A stretch of 64,000 bases of DNA from G963422745 sp965214285 (GCA_965214285.1 OZ243946.1:2046001-2110000); one strand, 5' to 3'. Shown: positions 9,501 through 18,600, counted from the first letter of the stretch. Notes: generated by a model not told the origin, from the sequence alone. Program-made: numbers and translations.

Positions 9501-10394
9501 GTGCGCGGCGAACACCCGCTGCTGCTCGGCAGGGGAGAGGCGGGCGAACAGCGGCAGCACCTCGGTGTCGCGCAGCGCTGCTTGGAGCTGCTCCACGGTG
9601 TCTCGGATCTCGCGCTCCCCGCTGCAGAACACCAGCACATCGCCGGGCTGGTCGGTCAGCAGCTCGCGCACCGCGGCCTCGATGCCGGCTGTCTGGTCGG
9701 CCTGGTCGCCGCCGGGCCGGCCTGCGGTCGTGTCGCCTGTGTCGCCTGTGTCGGCGGGGTCGCCGCCGAGCGGTCGCCAGCGGATCTCCACGGGATGGCC
9801 GCGCCCGCTCACCTCGATCACCGGGGCGTCGTCGAAGTAGGCGGCGAAGCGGGCGGTGTCGATGGTGGCCGAGGTGACGATCAGCTTCAGGTCGCTGCGC
9901 TCGCCGGAGATGAGCCGCCGCAGGATGCCCAGCAGGAAGTCGATGTTGAGGGTCCGCTCGTGGGCCTCGTCGACGATGATCGCCTCGTAGCGGCTCAGCT
10001 CGGCATCGCGGGCGACCTCGGCGAGCAGGATCCCGTCGGTCATCGTCTTGATGATCGTGTCGGGGCCGGTCTGGTCGTCGAAGCGCACCGCGTAGCCCAC
10101 GAGACCGCCCAGCGGCGTGCCCAGCTCGTGGGCGACCCGCTCGGCGATGGTGCGCGCCGCCAGGCGGCGGGGCTGGGTGTGACCGATCCAGCCCGTCGCC
10201 CCGAGGCCGGCCTCCAGGCACAGCTTGGGGAGCTGGGTGCTCTTGCCAGAGCCGGTCTCGCCGGAGACGATCACCACCGGATGGGCTGCGATGGCAGCCA
10301 CGAGATCGCTGCGGCGCTCGCTGATCGGCAGCTCGGCCGGACAGCTGATCTCTGGGATCGAGGCTCGCCGCCGTTCGGTCTCGGGGGCAGACAT
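6567..10394 (-). CDS. hrpA: ATP-dependent RNA helicase HrpA
   Basis: DEAH-box helicase of 1275 aa, full length for HrpA, involved in RNA processing and ribosome rescue in other bacteria. Motifs: Walker A GETGSGKST at 45-53, DEAH at 142-145, SAT in VTSATID, and motif VI DQRAGRCGRLG. The OB-fold/ratchet region and the long C-terminal DUF3418-type extension follow. Residues 211-236 are a low-complexity insertion (GDPADTGDTGDTTAGRPGG), encoded by short repeats of gtgtcgcct. A TAGGAT at 10402-10407 ends seven nt before the ATG on this strand, so translation is probably leaderless. Divergent from purL. Confidence 0.95.
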   Translation of the reverse strand: MSAPETERRRASIPEISCPAELPISERRSDLVAAIAAHPVVIVSGETGSGKSTQLPKLCLEAGLGATGWIGHTQPRRLAARTIAERVAHELGTPLGGLVGYAVRFDDQTGPDTIIKTMTDGILLAEVARDAELSRYEAIIVDEAHERTLNIDFLLGILRRLISGERSDLKLIVTSATIDTARFAAYFDDAPVIEVSGRGHPVEIRWRPLGGDPADTGDTGDTTAGRPGGDQADQTAGIEAAVRELLTDQPGDVLVFCSGEREIRDTVEQLQAALRDTEVLPLFARLSPAEQQRVFAAHDRRRVVVATNVAETSLTVPGIASVVDAGTARISRFNRRTKVQRLPIEAISRASADQRAGRCGRLGPGVCIRLYSEDDYLSRPEFTDPEIRRTSLASVILAMAALGLGDPLQFPFIDAPQPSAVRDGIRLLEELDAVNPRHEGTRLWLTPLGAQLAELGIDLRLARMLLAAEDHGCVRELLVIASGLAIQDPRIRPSAAEGSDARQTAEALHGRFAAEDSDFMSYLGLWDYVARRRAELSGNGFRRMCRDELLHWLRIREWQDLHAQLSREARRMGLSVNDNQAPPEAVHQAVLAGLLTHVGVFDARRGDYRGTRSGRFTVASGSALAERRPRWLMAAEMVETERVLARVCAPIDPGWLEAAASHLLRWEYSAPWWDRRQGAALCSERASLYGLGVIDERTIQLQRIDPGLARHLLIRHGIVEGDSDRGFAFAQHNRASLAEVAALQTRLRRDDLLIGEEELIARYEAVIADSVVSERHLERWLRDGDDPSLLCFGPAELTAGEVPDDHGVTHPVLWPLGDRRLAISYRFEPGAVDDGITIEIPLSLVGQLDASRFEWLVPGYRRALVEALLRSLPKTVRRRVVPVADTAGTVLAALDPADGEPLEVKLAEAVARIAGTEVSPAMFDRSTLPPWLRPHYRVMDHNNPLAEDDDLVVLQGWFAQQARELLSSAAGELERSGLRAFPDDDIPQVVVRRGLGQTVRFYPALVDEGDSVALRLLAGEAEQAEAMWLGTRRLLLLGRPALGGVLRELLSDRVKAAIVTSPYADPAAWLDDCLAAAADAAIAGHDGPLSSRESHLELLESFRAELPETLHRLAGLSVEALVHARRLRRRLDDTGAAALAFSVADLGEQLQRLVYDGFVSAVGTERLADVCRYLRAACVRAESLADKGARDRDRSVVIRAIEAEHESLAEALGLTPELEDLAWQIQELRVSLFAQSVGASGPVSAKRIRADLQRISLAAQSPGTGSPGAVVHDLR

Positions 10395-10401
10395 GGCGTC
10401 G

Positions 10402-10428
10402 ATCCTATGGCGCGGAGTCGGCTAGGAT
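10402..10428. promoter_or_regulatory. Back-to-back leaderless promoters of hrpA and purL
   Basis: Two identical -10 hexamers TAGGAT face opposite ways in a 42-bp gap: 10402-10407 on the minus strand, seven nt before the hrpA ATG, and 10423-10428 on the plus strand, eight nt before the purL GTG. With normal -10 to start-site spacing, both transcripts begin at or next to the start codon. Neither gene has a Shine-Dalgarno sequence. The purL -35 region overlaps the hrpA -10, so the two may compete. Confidence 0.6.
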
Positions 10429-10436
10429 TCCGGCAC

Positions 10437-13343
10437 GTGATCCAGCGCATCGACGTGACGGCGGAAGGCGACCCGGAGGCTCGCCGGGTGACCGCCGACG
10501 CCTCGCTGATCGGCGTCGAGGGCCTCACGGGTTGCAGCTTCACGCGGGTGTACCACCTGCGAGGCGAGCTGAGCCGTGCCGACGTGGGGCGGCTCTGCGC
10601 GGAGCTGCTGGTCGACCCGGTGGTCGACCGTTTCACGCTGTCGCAGATCGCCGACTCCGCCGATGCCGACTCCTATGCCGACTCCGACACCGCCGCGGCT
10701 TTCGACGACTCAGGCGACCACGACGGCGCGGTGGTGGAGGTGGCCGCGCTGCCCGGCGTGACCGACACCGCCGCACGCGAGCTCCAGCGAGCCGCCGAGC
10801 TGCTCGGCCTGCCCGCCGTGGAGGTCACCACCGCCAGGCGCTATGTGCTGCACGGCGCCCTGAGCGCCGACGACACAGCCGTCGTCGCCCGCCGGCTGCT
10901 TGCCAACGCCACCATCGAGCGCTTCGCGCTGGGTCGCCTGGCGCCGGTGTTCGCGGCGTCCGCAGCAGCCCGCAGCGATGTCGAGAGCGTCGGGATCCGC
11001 GACCTCGACGACGACGAGCTGCTGGCCCTGAGCCGCCGCCGGATCCTCTCGCTCGACCTCGCCGAGCTGCACGCCATCAGGGACCACTTCGCCGCCGAGG
11101 GCCGCGAGCCCAGCGACGCCGAGCTGGAGACGCTCGCTCAGACCTGGTCCGAGCACTGCGTGCACAAGACCTTCCGGGCCGACATCACGCTCACCCGCAC
11201 CCATGCCGACGGCACCGTCACGCGCAGCCGCCACGACGGCCTGCTGGCGTCGCTGCGCCAGGCCACCGAAGAGCTTGCCCCGGCATGGCTGCGCTCGGCC
11301 TTCGTCGACGACGCAGGCATCGTGGCCTTCGACGAGCGCTTCGACTTGGCATTCAAGGTCGAGACCCACAACCACCCCAGCGCCCTGGAGCCATTCGGCG
11401 GCGCCAACACCGGCGTCGGCGGCGTGGTGCGCGACGTGCTGGGCGTGTCGGCGAGGCCCATTGCCTGCACAGACGTGCTGTGCTTCGGCCCGCCCGAGAC
11501 CGGCTTCGACGAGCTGCCCGCAGGCGTGCTGCACCCGCGGCGCATCCGCGAGGGCGTGGTGGCGGGCATCGCCGACTACGGCAACAAGCTCGGCCTGCCC
11601 ACCGTCAACGGCGCGGTGCTCTACGACCGCGGCTACACCGCCAACCCGCTGGTCTTCTGCGGCGCCCTGGGCCTGCTGCCGCACGGCTCGCACCCCACAC
11701 AGGCCGAAGAAGGGGACCTGGTCGTGTGCATCGGCGGGCGGGTCGGCCGCGACGGCATCCACGGGGCGACCTTCTCGTCTGCGGCCATGGACGCAGGCAC
11801 CGTCACCACCGTCGGCGCGGCCGTGCAGATCGGCGACCCGATCACCGAGAAAGGCCTGATCGAGGTGGTCGAGGCAGCCCGCGACGCGGGCCTCTACAAC
11901 GCCATAACCGACTGCGGCGCAGGCGGGCTCAGCTCGGCGGTGGGGGAGATGGGCGAGCGCCTGGGTGTCGACGTCGACCTCGCCGGCGTGCCGCTGAAGT
12001 ACCCCGGCCTGGCGCCCTGGGAGATCTGGGTGTCGGAGGCCCAGGAGCGCATGGTGCTTGCCGTGCCGCCCGAGCGTCTCGACGCCCTGGCGCAGCTCTG
12101 CGCCGCCTGGGACGTGGAGCTGACTTGCCTCGGGCGCTTCACCGGCGATCGCCGCCTTCGGGTGCGCCACGGCGAGGTGCCTGTCGTGGACCTGCCCATG
12201 GGCTTGCTGCACGACGGCCTGCCCCGCAAGACGATGAGCGCCGTCTGGCACGACCCGGCGCCGGTGGCGGTGGAGCCGCCCGCCGCGGACGGCGACGCCC
12301 TGCTGGCGCTGCTGGCGGATCCCGACGTGGCCTCCAAGGAAGACATCGTGCGGCGCTACGACCACGAGGTCCGCGGCGGCACCGTGGTGCGCCCCTGCGT
12401 CGGGGTCCGCGCAGACGGGCCCGGCGACGCGGCGGTGCTCAAGCCGCTGGGCACCGACGGCATGCGCGCCGTGGTGCTTGCCAACGGCATCTGCGGGCGG
12501 GTCGGCAAGGTCGCGCCATACGAGATGGCCCTGTTCGCCATCGACGAGGCGGTGCGCAACCTGGTGGCCGTCGGCGGCGACCCCGACCAGGTGGCGCTGC
12601 TCGACAACTTCTGCTGGGGCGACCCGACCAAGCCCGACCGGCTCGGCTCGCTGGTGCTGGCCGCCCAAGGCTGCGCCGACGGCTCGCGCCTGTACCGGAT
12701 GCCTTTCGTGTCCGGCAAGGACAGCCTGCACAACGAGTTCGACGGCACGCCGATACCCGGCACGCTGCTGATCTCGGCGCTGGGCATCGTGACGGACCTG
12801 CGCCGGGCGGTCCACTCGGCCGGCATGCGAGCGGGCGACGACCTATGGCTCGTCGGCAGCGGCTCCGGCGCTCTGGGGGGATCGCTGGCCGACGAGGTGT
12901 TCTCGCTGGGCGCAACCGCCGTGCCCGAGCCGCTCAACGATCCGCTGCCGCGCTACCGGGCGGTTCACGCCGCCATCTCGGCCGGCCTGGTCAGCGCCGC
13001 GCACGACTGCAGCGACGGCGGCGTCGCCGTTGCGCTGGCGGAGATGGCCATCGGGGCGCGCATCGGGATGGACGTGGCCGTGCCGGCCGACGGCGCCGGC
13101 GGCTTCGAGGCGCTCTTCAACGAGGCCCCCGGCCGGCTGGTGCTGGCCGCCGCACCCGAGGACCGCGACGAGCTGGCGAGCCTGCTGGGCGCCTGGGGAC
13201 GGCTCGTCGGCACCGTGACCGACGACGACCGCCTGACCCTGACGGTCGCCGACGACGGCGGCGAACGCGCCCGGATCGAGATCGTCGTTGCCGACGCCGT
13301 GGACGCATTCGTTCACGGCTCGCCCGGAGGCGCTCGGCGATGA
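10437..13343 (+). CDS. purL: Phosphoribosylformylglycinamidine synthase, PurS-PurL fusion
   Basis: Step 4 of purine synthesis (FGAR to FGAM). At 968 aa this is about 200 residues longer than the usual small PurL. The extra N-terminal region contains two half-domains resembling PurS: VYHLRGELSRADVGRLC with LVDPVVDRF, and VEVAALPGVTDTAARELQRA with ARRYVLHGALSADD and ANATIERF. They are separated by an Asp/Ser/Ala-rich stretch coded by gccgactcc repeats (about 10645-10700). The catalytic part begins near SDAELETLAQTWSEHCVHK and has ETHNHPSALEPFGGANTGVGG. No separate purS is present nearby. The GTG at 10437 follows TAGGAT directly (leaderless); the reading frame is open far upstream, but that part is antisense to hrpA. 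ATGA overlap with purQ. Confidence 0.93.
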   Translation: MIQRIDVTAEGDPEARRVTADASLIGVEGLTGCSFTRVYHLRGELSRADVGRLCAELLVDPVVDRFTLSQIADSADADSYADSDTAAAFDDSGDHDGAVVEVAALPGVTDTAARELQRAAELLGLPAVEVTTARRYVLHGALSADDTAVVARRLLANATIERFALGRLAPVFAASAAARSDVESVGIRDLDDDELLALSRRRILSLDLAELHAIRDHFAAEGREPSDAELETLAQTWSEHCVHKTFRADITLTRTHADGTVTRSRHDGLLASLRQATEELAPAWLRSAFVDDAGIVAFDERFDLAFKVETHNHPSALEPFGGANTGVGGVVRDVLGVSARPIACTDVLCFGPPETGFDELPAGVLHPRRIREGVVAGIADYGNKLGLPTVNGAVLYDRGYTANPLVFCGALGLLPHGSHPTQAEEGDLVVCIGGRVGRDGIHGATFSSAAMDAGTVTTVGAAVQIGDPITEKGLIEVVEAARDAGLYNAITDCGAGGLSSAVGEMGERLGVDVDLAGVPLKYPGLAPWEIWVSEAQERMVLAVPPERLDALAQLCAAWDVELTCLGRFTGDRRLRVRHGEVPVVDLPMGLLHDGLPRKTMSAVWHDPAPVAVEPPAADGDALLALLADPDVASKEDIVRRYDHEVRGGTVVRPCVGVRADGPGDAAVLKPLGTDGMRAVVLANGICGRVGKVAPYEMALFAIDEAVRNLVAVGGDPDQVALLDNFCWGDPTKPDRLGSLVLAAQGCADGSRLYRMPFVSGKDSLHNEFDGTPIPGTLLISALGIVTDLRRAVHSAGMRAGDDLWLVGSGSGALGGSLADEVFSLGATAVPEPLNDPLPRYRAVHAAISAGLVSAAHDCSDGGVAVALAEMAIGARIGMDVAVPADGAGGFEALFNEAPGRLVLAAAPEDRDELASLLGAWGRLVGTVTDDDRLTLTVADDGGERARIEIVVADAVDAFVHGSPGGARR

Positions 13344-14173
13344 GGCCGCCGGTGCTGATCCTGCATGCCTCGGGCGCCAACCGCGACGCCGAGGCGGCCG
13401 CGGCGGTCGAGCTGGCCGGCGGCGACCCGCGCATCGTTCACGTGAACCGCTTGCGCTCAGGCGAGGCGCGCATCGCGGATCATGCTGCGCTGTTGCTGCC
13501 GGGCGGGTTCAGCTACGGCGACGCCTTGGGCGCGGGCGGGCGCCTGGGCCTGGAGCTGCGCACCTGGTTCGCCGACGAGCTGGCCGCCGCCGTCACGGCG
13601 GGGCGACCTCTGCTGGGCATCTGCAACGGCTTCCAGGCGCTGGTCAAGGCGGGACTGCTGCCCGGCCGCGAGCCGCGCCGGGTGACGCTCACCGTCAACG
13701 CCAACGGCCGCTTCGAGTGCCGCTGGGTGACCCTGCGCGTGGAGCCCGGCGTCCGGCCGGGCTGGCTGGACGGCCTGCGAGGCTCGCTGATCCGCTGCCC
13801 GGTCGCCCATGGCGAGGGCCGCCTGGCCGTCAGCGGGGACCCCGGCGAGCTGGACGCGGCCGGCCTGGTTGCCTTCCGCTACCTGGCCGCAGGCGCAGCC
13901 GGTCCTGGCGCAGCCGGCAATGGCACATCCGATCATGGCGTAGCCAGCGACGAGCCTGGCGGCGACGATCCCGAGGCGGCCGCCGGCGGCGCCTATCCCG
14001 CCAACCCCAACGGATCCGCGGCCGACATCGCAGGCCTGACCGACCACAGCGGCACAGTCGTGGGCCTGATGCCCCACCCCGAGGACCACGTGTTCGACTG
14101 GCAGCGCCCCTCAGGCACGCCGGGAGGTCTGGGTCTCGTCCTGTTCGAGGCGTTCGTGGGCGCAGCGCGATGA
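13340..14173 (+). CDS. purQ: Phosphoribosylformylglycinamidine synthase glutaminase subunit PurQ
   Basis: Class I glutamine amidotransferase of 277 aa that feeds ammonia to PurL. The nucleophile Cys95 sits in LLGICNGFQAL, the oxyanion region in LLPGGFSYGD, and the His-Glu pair in MPHPEDH near the C-terminus. A low-complexity Ala/Gly/Asp-rich insertion of about 45 residues (encoded about 13885-14010, with repeated gcagccgg-type units) separates the core from the last strand; it is absent from typical PurQ of about 225 aa. ATG overlaps the purL stop, and the stop overlaps the purC ATG, indicating tight translational coupling. Confidence 0.93.
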   Translation: MRPPVLILHASGANRDAEAAAAVELAGGDPRIVHVNRLRSGEARIADHAALLLPGGFSYGDALGAGGRLGLELRTWFADELAAAVTAGRPLLGICNGFQALVKAGLLPGREPRRVTLTVNANGRFECRWVTLRVEPGVRPGWLDGLRGSLIRCPVAHGEGRLAVSGDPGELDAAGLVAFRYLAAGAAGPGAAGNGTSDHGVASDEPGGDDPEAAAGGAYPANPNGSAADIAGLTDHSGTVVGLMPHPEDHVFDWQRPSGTPGGLGLVLFEAFVGAAR

Positions 14174-15228
14174 GCGTCGACCTCGGCCCGGCGACGGCCG
14201 CGCCGTTCGAGGGACTCGACGAGGCCTCCTTGGCCGGCCTCGGCCCCCTGCGGCGCGGCAAGGTACGTGACATCGTCGACCTGGGCGATGCCCTGGCGCT
14301 GATCGCCACGGACCGGGTGTCGGCGTTCGATCACGTGCTGGGCACCGTGCCCTGCCGGGGCCAGATCCTCAACCAGCTTTCCGCCTGGTGGTTCGAGCAG
14401 CTCGCCGACGTGGCTGCAGGCCATGTGCTGGCCGTGCCCGACGCCAACCTCACGATCGCCGTGCGCTGCCGTCCGCTGCCGGTGGAGGTGGTGGTGCGCG
14501 GCAGGCTGTCGGGCTCCACGTCCACCTCGCTGTGGACCGCCTACGCCGCAGGCGAGCGCCGGATCTACGGCCTGCGCTTCGCGGACGGCATGGCCAAGAA
14601 CGACCCGCTGCCGCAGCCCGTCATCACGCCCACCACCAAGGCAGCCCAGGGCTTTCACGACGAGCCGATCTCCGAGCGCGAGATCGTGGCCTCGGGCCTG
14701 GTCGAGGCGGGCCTCTGGGATCAGGTGCGCAGCACTGCCCTGGCGGTCTTCGCCAAGGGCGCCGAGTTCGCCGAGCGGGCGGGCCTGGTGCTGGTCGACA
14801 CCAAGTACGAGTTCGGCATCGACGACTCCGGCACGCTGCGCCTCATCGACGAGCTGCACACCCCCGACAGCTCCCGCTTCTGGCGACAGTCCTCAGTCGC
14901 CGAGCGCCGCCGAGCGGGCCTCGAGCCCGAGAACCTCGACAAGGAGCACATCCGCCTCGCCTATGCGCGGGCCGGCTACCGCGGCGACGGCCCGCCGCCC
15001 CCGCTGAGCCCCGAGCTGGCAGCCGAAGCGGCCGCTATCTACATCGAGGCCTTTGAGGCGCTGACCCGAAGCACCTTCGAGCCGGCCGCCTATCCCGCAG
15101 CGCCCCGGGTCTTCGCCGCCCTGGCGGCTCATGTCGGTCATGTCGGCTCAGGTGGCCAAGGCAGCCGTGTCGGCCCAAGCAGCAATGTCGGCCAGGGTGG
15201 CGATGTCGTCCAAGGCGGCGCAGGATGA
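14170..15228 (+). CDS. purC: SAICAR synthetase (phosphoribosylaminoimidazole-succinocarboxamide synthase)
   Basis: Joins CAIR and aspartate using ATP. Recognisable SAICAR synthetase motifs: GKVRDIVDLGDALALIATDRVSAFD, VEVVVRGRLSGS, LVLVDTKYEFGID and LIDELHTPDSSRFW. It is 352 aa; the last about 35 residues (HVGHVGSGGQGSRVGPSSNV and onward) are a low-complexity Gly/Val tail coded by imperfect tgtcggcc-type repeats and are probably not part of the fold. ATG overlaps the purQ stop. A 130-bp gap then separates it from purE. Confidence 0.95.
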   Translation: MSVDLGPATAAPFEGLDEASLAGLGPLRRGKVRDIVDLGDALALIATDRVSAFDHVLGTVPCRGQILNQLSAWWFEQLADVAAGHVLAVPDANLTIAVRCRPLPVEVVVRGRLSGSTSTSLWTAYAAGERRIYGLRFADGMAKNDPLPQPVITPTTKAAQGFHDEPISEREIVASGLVEAGLWDQVRSTALAVFAKGAEFAERAGLVLVDTKYEFGIDDSGTLRLIDELHTPDSSRFWRQSSVAERRRAGLEPENLDKEHIRLAYARAGYRGDGPPPPLSPELAAEAAAIYIEAFEALTRSTFEPAAYPAAPRVFAALAAHVGHVGSGGQGSRVGPSSNVGQGGDVVQGGAG

Positions 15229-15358
15229 ACAGGACGGCCGAGGGTCGGTCCCACACACGCGTGGTTCGGCGCGCCATGATGCAAACTGAGAGGGCCATGA
15301 GGTCGATTCGGCAGCCGAGCGCCGGCTCAGCAGCCGGGCCGAAGGGGGAGGCAATCAG

Positions 15359-15868
15359 GTGAGCAAGGCTCCGCTGGTCGGCGTGATCATGGGCAGCGAC
15401 TCCGACTGGGAGACGATGCGCCACGCAGCCGCCGTGCTCGACGACTTCGGCGTCGGCCACGAGTGCCGGGTGGTCTCGGCGCACCGCACGCCCGCCCTGA
15501 TGGCCACCTACGCAGCCGAAGCCGAGCAGCGCGGCCTGCAGGCCGTGATCGCAGGCGCAGGCGGCGCGGCCCATCTGCCCGGCATGGTGGCCGCCCAGAC
15601 GATCGTGCCGGTGATCGGGGTGCCGGTGCAGAGCCCGGCGCTCGACGGCATGGACTCGCTGCTGTCGATAGTGCAGATGCCCGGCGGGGTGCCGGTTGCG
15701 ACCATGGCCATAGGCAAGGCCGGCGCGGTCAATGCCGGGCTGCTGGCCGTGGCCATGCTGGCCCGCCACGACCCCGAGCTGGCCGCTGCGCTGCAGCGTT
15801 TCCGAAGCGAACGCGAAGCGCAGGTCCGAGCCGCCGAGCTGGACTTCCGAGCCGTCGAGCATGGCTGA
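15359..15868 (+). CDS. purE: N5-carboxyaminoimidazole ribonucleotide mutase (class I PurE)
   Basis: Converts N5-CAIR to CAIR; works after PurK, the next gene. The 169-aa protein has all class I hallmarks: GVIMGSDSDWETM, the phosphate-binding VVSAHRTP, and the active-site loop AGAGGAAHLPGM with its catalytic His. GTG start with GGGGGAG at 15345-15351, eight nt upstream, a strong ribosome site that contrasts with the leaderless genes nearby and fits an internal operon position. Its 3' end overlaps purK. Confidence 0.96.
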   Translation: MSKAPLVGVIMGSDSDWETMRHAAAVLDDFGVGHECRVVSAHRTPALMATYAAEAEQRGLQAVIAGAGGAAHLPGMVAAQTIVPVIGVPVQSPALDGMDSLLSIVQMPGGVPVATMAIGKAGAVNAGLLAVAMLARHDPELAAALQRFRSEREAQVRAAELDFRAVEHG

Positions 15869-17138
15869 TTCTCCCGACGGCAAGCCCATGCAGGTGCCCG
15901 CGCATCCCCTGGTGCCCACAGCCCCCGCTGCCCCCAAAGCCCCCGCCCGGCGCCCGATCCCGCCGGGTGCGACCGTGGGCATCGTCGGCGGCGGCCAACT
16001 CGGCCGCATGCTGGCCATGTGCGCCCGGCGTTTCGGCTACAAAGTAGCGGTGCTCACCGGCGGCCCCGAGAACACGCCCGCGGGGGTGCTGGCCGATGTC
16101 GAGATCGCCGCGCCGTTCAGCGACGCCGAGGCCATCGGGCGCTTCGTGGCCGCGGCCGACGTGATCACCTGGGAGTTCGAGAACGTCGACGTGTCGCTGG
16201 CCGAGGTTGCCGCTGCGGCTCAGGTGCCGGTGCGCCCGGCTGGTGCTCTCATCGCCATTGCCCAGGACCGCCAGAACGAGAAGCTCGCCCTAGAGAACGC
16301 AGGGCTGACCGTTGCGCCGTGGCGTGTGGCGGAGTCGTTCTTCGAGCTGCGCACCGCAGTCGAGGAGCTGGGCGTGCCCGTGATCGCCAAGGCCGCCCGC
16401 TTCGGCTACGACGGCAAGGCCCAGGCGCGCATCGACCACCCCAACCAGGCCGCCGGGGCCTGGAGCCGCCTCGGCGGGCAGCGCATGGTCGTGGAGTCCG
16501 TTGTCGGCTTCACAGCCGAGCTGTCGGTGGTGGTTGCCCGTGGGCTGGACGGCTCGATGGCCGACCACGGCGTCATGCAAAACGATCACGTGAACCACAT
16601 CCTGGATCTCACCACCGTGCCCGCGGACATCAGCGAGGCCACCGCCGCCGAGGCGACGGCGATCGCCCGCAGCGTCGCCGAGGCTCTCGACCTCGTAGGG
16701 GTGCTCTGCGTGGAGCTCTTCGCCACGCCCGACGGCCTGGTCGTCAACGAGATCGCGCCGCGGCCTCACAACAGCGGCCACTGCACCATCGAAGCCGCGC
16801 CCGCCAGTCAGTTCGAGCAGCAGCTCAGAGCCGTCTGCGGGCTGCCCCTGGGCGACGGGCGGTGCCGCCCGGCCGCCATGGCGCAACTACTCGGCGACCT
16901 CTGGGACCGCGGCGAGCCGCCGTTCGCCGAGATACTCGACGAGAGTGTGAGCCTGCACCTCTACGGCAAGGCCGAGGCCCGGCCCGGTCGCAAGATGGGC
17001 CACATCACAGCGCTGGGCGACTCGCCCGAGCAGGCACGCCGGCGTGTGCTGGATGCCCGCGCCAGGATCAGCCCGCCCGCTCAGCGGCAGTCGTCGCTGC
17101 CTGCTCCGCCGCCGGTGCCCGCGGAGGCCGCGCTGTGA
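15861..17138 (+). CDS. purK: N5-carboxyaminoimidazole ribonucleotide synthase PurK
   Basis: ATP-grasp enzyme that carboxylates AIR with bicarbonate. The ATG at 15861, overlapping the purE stop, gives 425 aa. An Ala/Pro-rich stretch of about 30 residues precedes the Rossmann-like start VGIVGGGQLGRMLAMCARRFG. ATP-grasp features include PVIAKAARFGYDGKAQ, VVESVVGFTAELSVVVAR, LCVELFATPDGLVVNEIAPRPHNSGH, and the C-terminal domain LHLYGKAEARPGRKMGH. Presence of PurK with class I PurE shows the two-step bacterial route to CAIR. Confidence 0.95.
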   Translation: MADSPDGKPMQVPAHPLVPTAPAAPKAPARRPIPPGATVGIVGGGQLGRMLAMCARRFGYKVAVLTGGPENTPAGVLADVEIAAPFSDAEAIGRFVAAADVITWEFENVDVSLAEVAAAAQVPVRPAGALIAIAQDRQNEKLALENAGLTVAPWRVAESFFELRTAVEELGVPVIAKAARFGYDGKAQARIDHPNQAAGAWSRLGGQRMVVESVVGFTAELSVVVARGLDGSMADHGVMQNDHVNHILDLTTVPADISEATAAEATAIARSVAEALDLVGVLCVELFATPDGLVVNEIAPRPHNSGHCTIEAAPASQFEQQLRAVCGLPLGDGRCRPAAMAQLLGDLWDRGEPPFAEILDESVSLHLYGKAEARPGRKMGHITALGDSPEQARRRVLDARARISPPAQRQSSLPAPPPVPAEAAL

Positions 17139-18600
17139 GCGCCTCGCCCTTCGAGGCCGCCGGCGCCCTGTCCTTCGAGGCCCCAGGCGCCGATCGGCCA
17201 CGCGAAGAGTGCGGCGTCGTCGGCATCCACGCCGCCGGCGGCGAGGCGGCCCGGCTGTCGTTCTTCGCCCTGCACACCCTGCAGCACCGCGGCCAGGAGT
17301 CCGCCGGCATCGCCACCAGCGACCAGGGCAGCGTTCACGTCCACAAGGGCCAGGGCCTGGTGGCGGCCGTCTTCAACGAGGACAACGTGTCCACCCTCAA
17401 AGGCGAGTTCGCGGTCGGCCACACCCGCTACAGCACCACAGGCGGCACAGGTCTGCGCAACGCCCAGCCGGTGGTGATCGAGACCCTCGACGGCCCGCTC
17501 GGCCTGGCCCACAACGGCAACCTCATCAACGCCAACGTGCTGCGCCTCAGGCTGCTGGAGCGCGGCGTGGGCCTGCAGACATCCTCGGACACCGAGGTGA
17601 TGCTGCACATGCTGGCCGGGGCACGCGGCGACTGGCTGAGCCGGCTGAGCTGGCTGATGGGCGAGGCCGAGGGCGCTTTCGCCCTGACCGTGCTCACCAA
17701 GGACGCCGTCTACGGGGTGCGCGACCCGTGGGGGTTCCGCCCGCTGGTCGTCGGCGAGTTCGACGGCGGCCACATCCTGGCCTCGGAGACCTGCGCCTTC
17801 TCGGCCATCGGCGCCGAGTTCGTCCGCGAGCTCGAGCCCGGCGAGATCGTGCGCATCGACGCCGACGGCCTGCACGTGCAGTCCGGCCCGGTCAGCCGCC
17901 AGCACGCCTTCTGCACCTTCGAGGAGATCTACTTCAGCCGGCCCGACAGCGTGCACCGCGGCCGCCTGGTCCACTCCACCCGCCAGCGCCTGGGCCGAGA
18001 GCTGGCCCGCGAGGCGCCCGTGGATGCCGACCTGGTGGTGCCCGTGCCCGACTCGGGCACCCCCCACGCCGTCGGCTTCGCCCAGGAGTCCGGCATTCCA
18101 TACACCGACGGCCTGATCAAGAACCGCTACGTGGGGCGCACCTTCATCGAGCCCACCCAGCGCGGGCGCGAAGCCGCCGTGCGCATGAAGTTCAACCCGC
18201 TCGGCGACAACCTCATCGGCAAGCGCCTGGTGATGGTCGACGACTCGATCGTGCGCGGCACCACCTCGGGGCCGCTGGTGCAGATGATGCGAGACGCCGG
18301 GGCCAGCGAGGTTCACGTGCGGGTGGCCTGCCCGACCATCGTCAGCGGCTGTTACATGGGCGTCGACATGGCGTCTCAGGACGAGCTGATCGCCGGCCAC
18401 AAGTCCGTGGAGGAGATCCGCCAGTACATCGGCGCCGACTCGCTGGCGTTCCTTTCGATCGAGGCGATGATGAGCGCTCTGGAGTCCGGCGACGGCTACT
18501 GCAACGCCTGCTTCACCGGCGACTACCCGTTCGAGTCCGAGCGCTTCGTGCAGCTCGAGCTGCGCCCCAAGGCCAAGTTCGCCGACGTCTGGGGGGACTG

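Noticed and set aside
7140..10436. Plus-strand open frame running 1100 codons upstream of purL
   Set aside because: It is antisense to hrpA, whose helicase motifs are intact, and its sequence is Gln/His/Arg/Ala-rich without motifs. High GC leaves many such open shadow frames.
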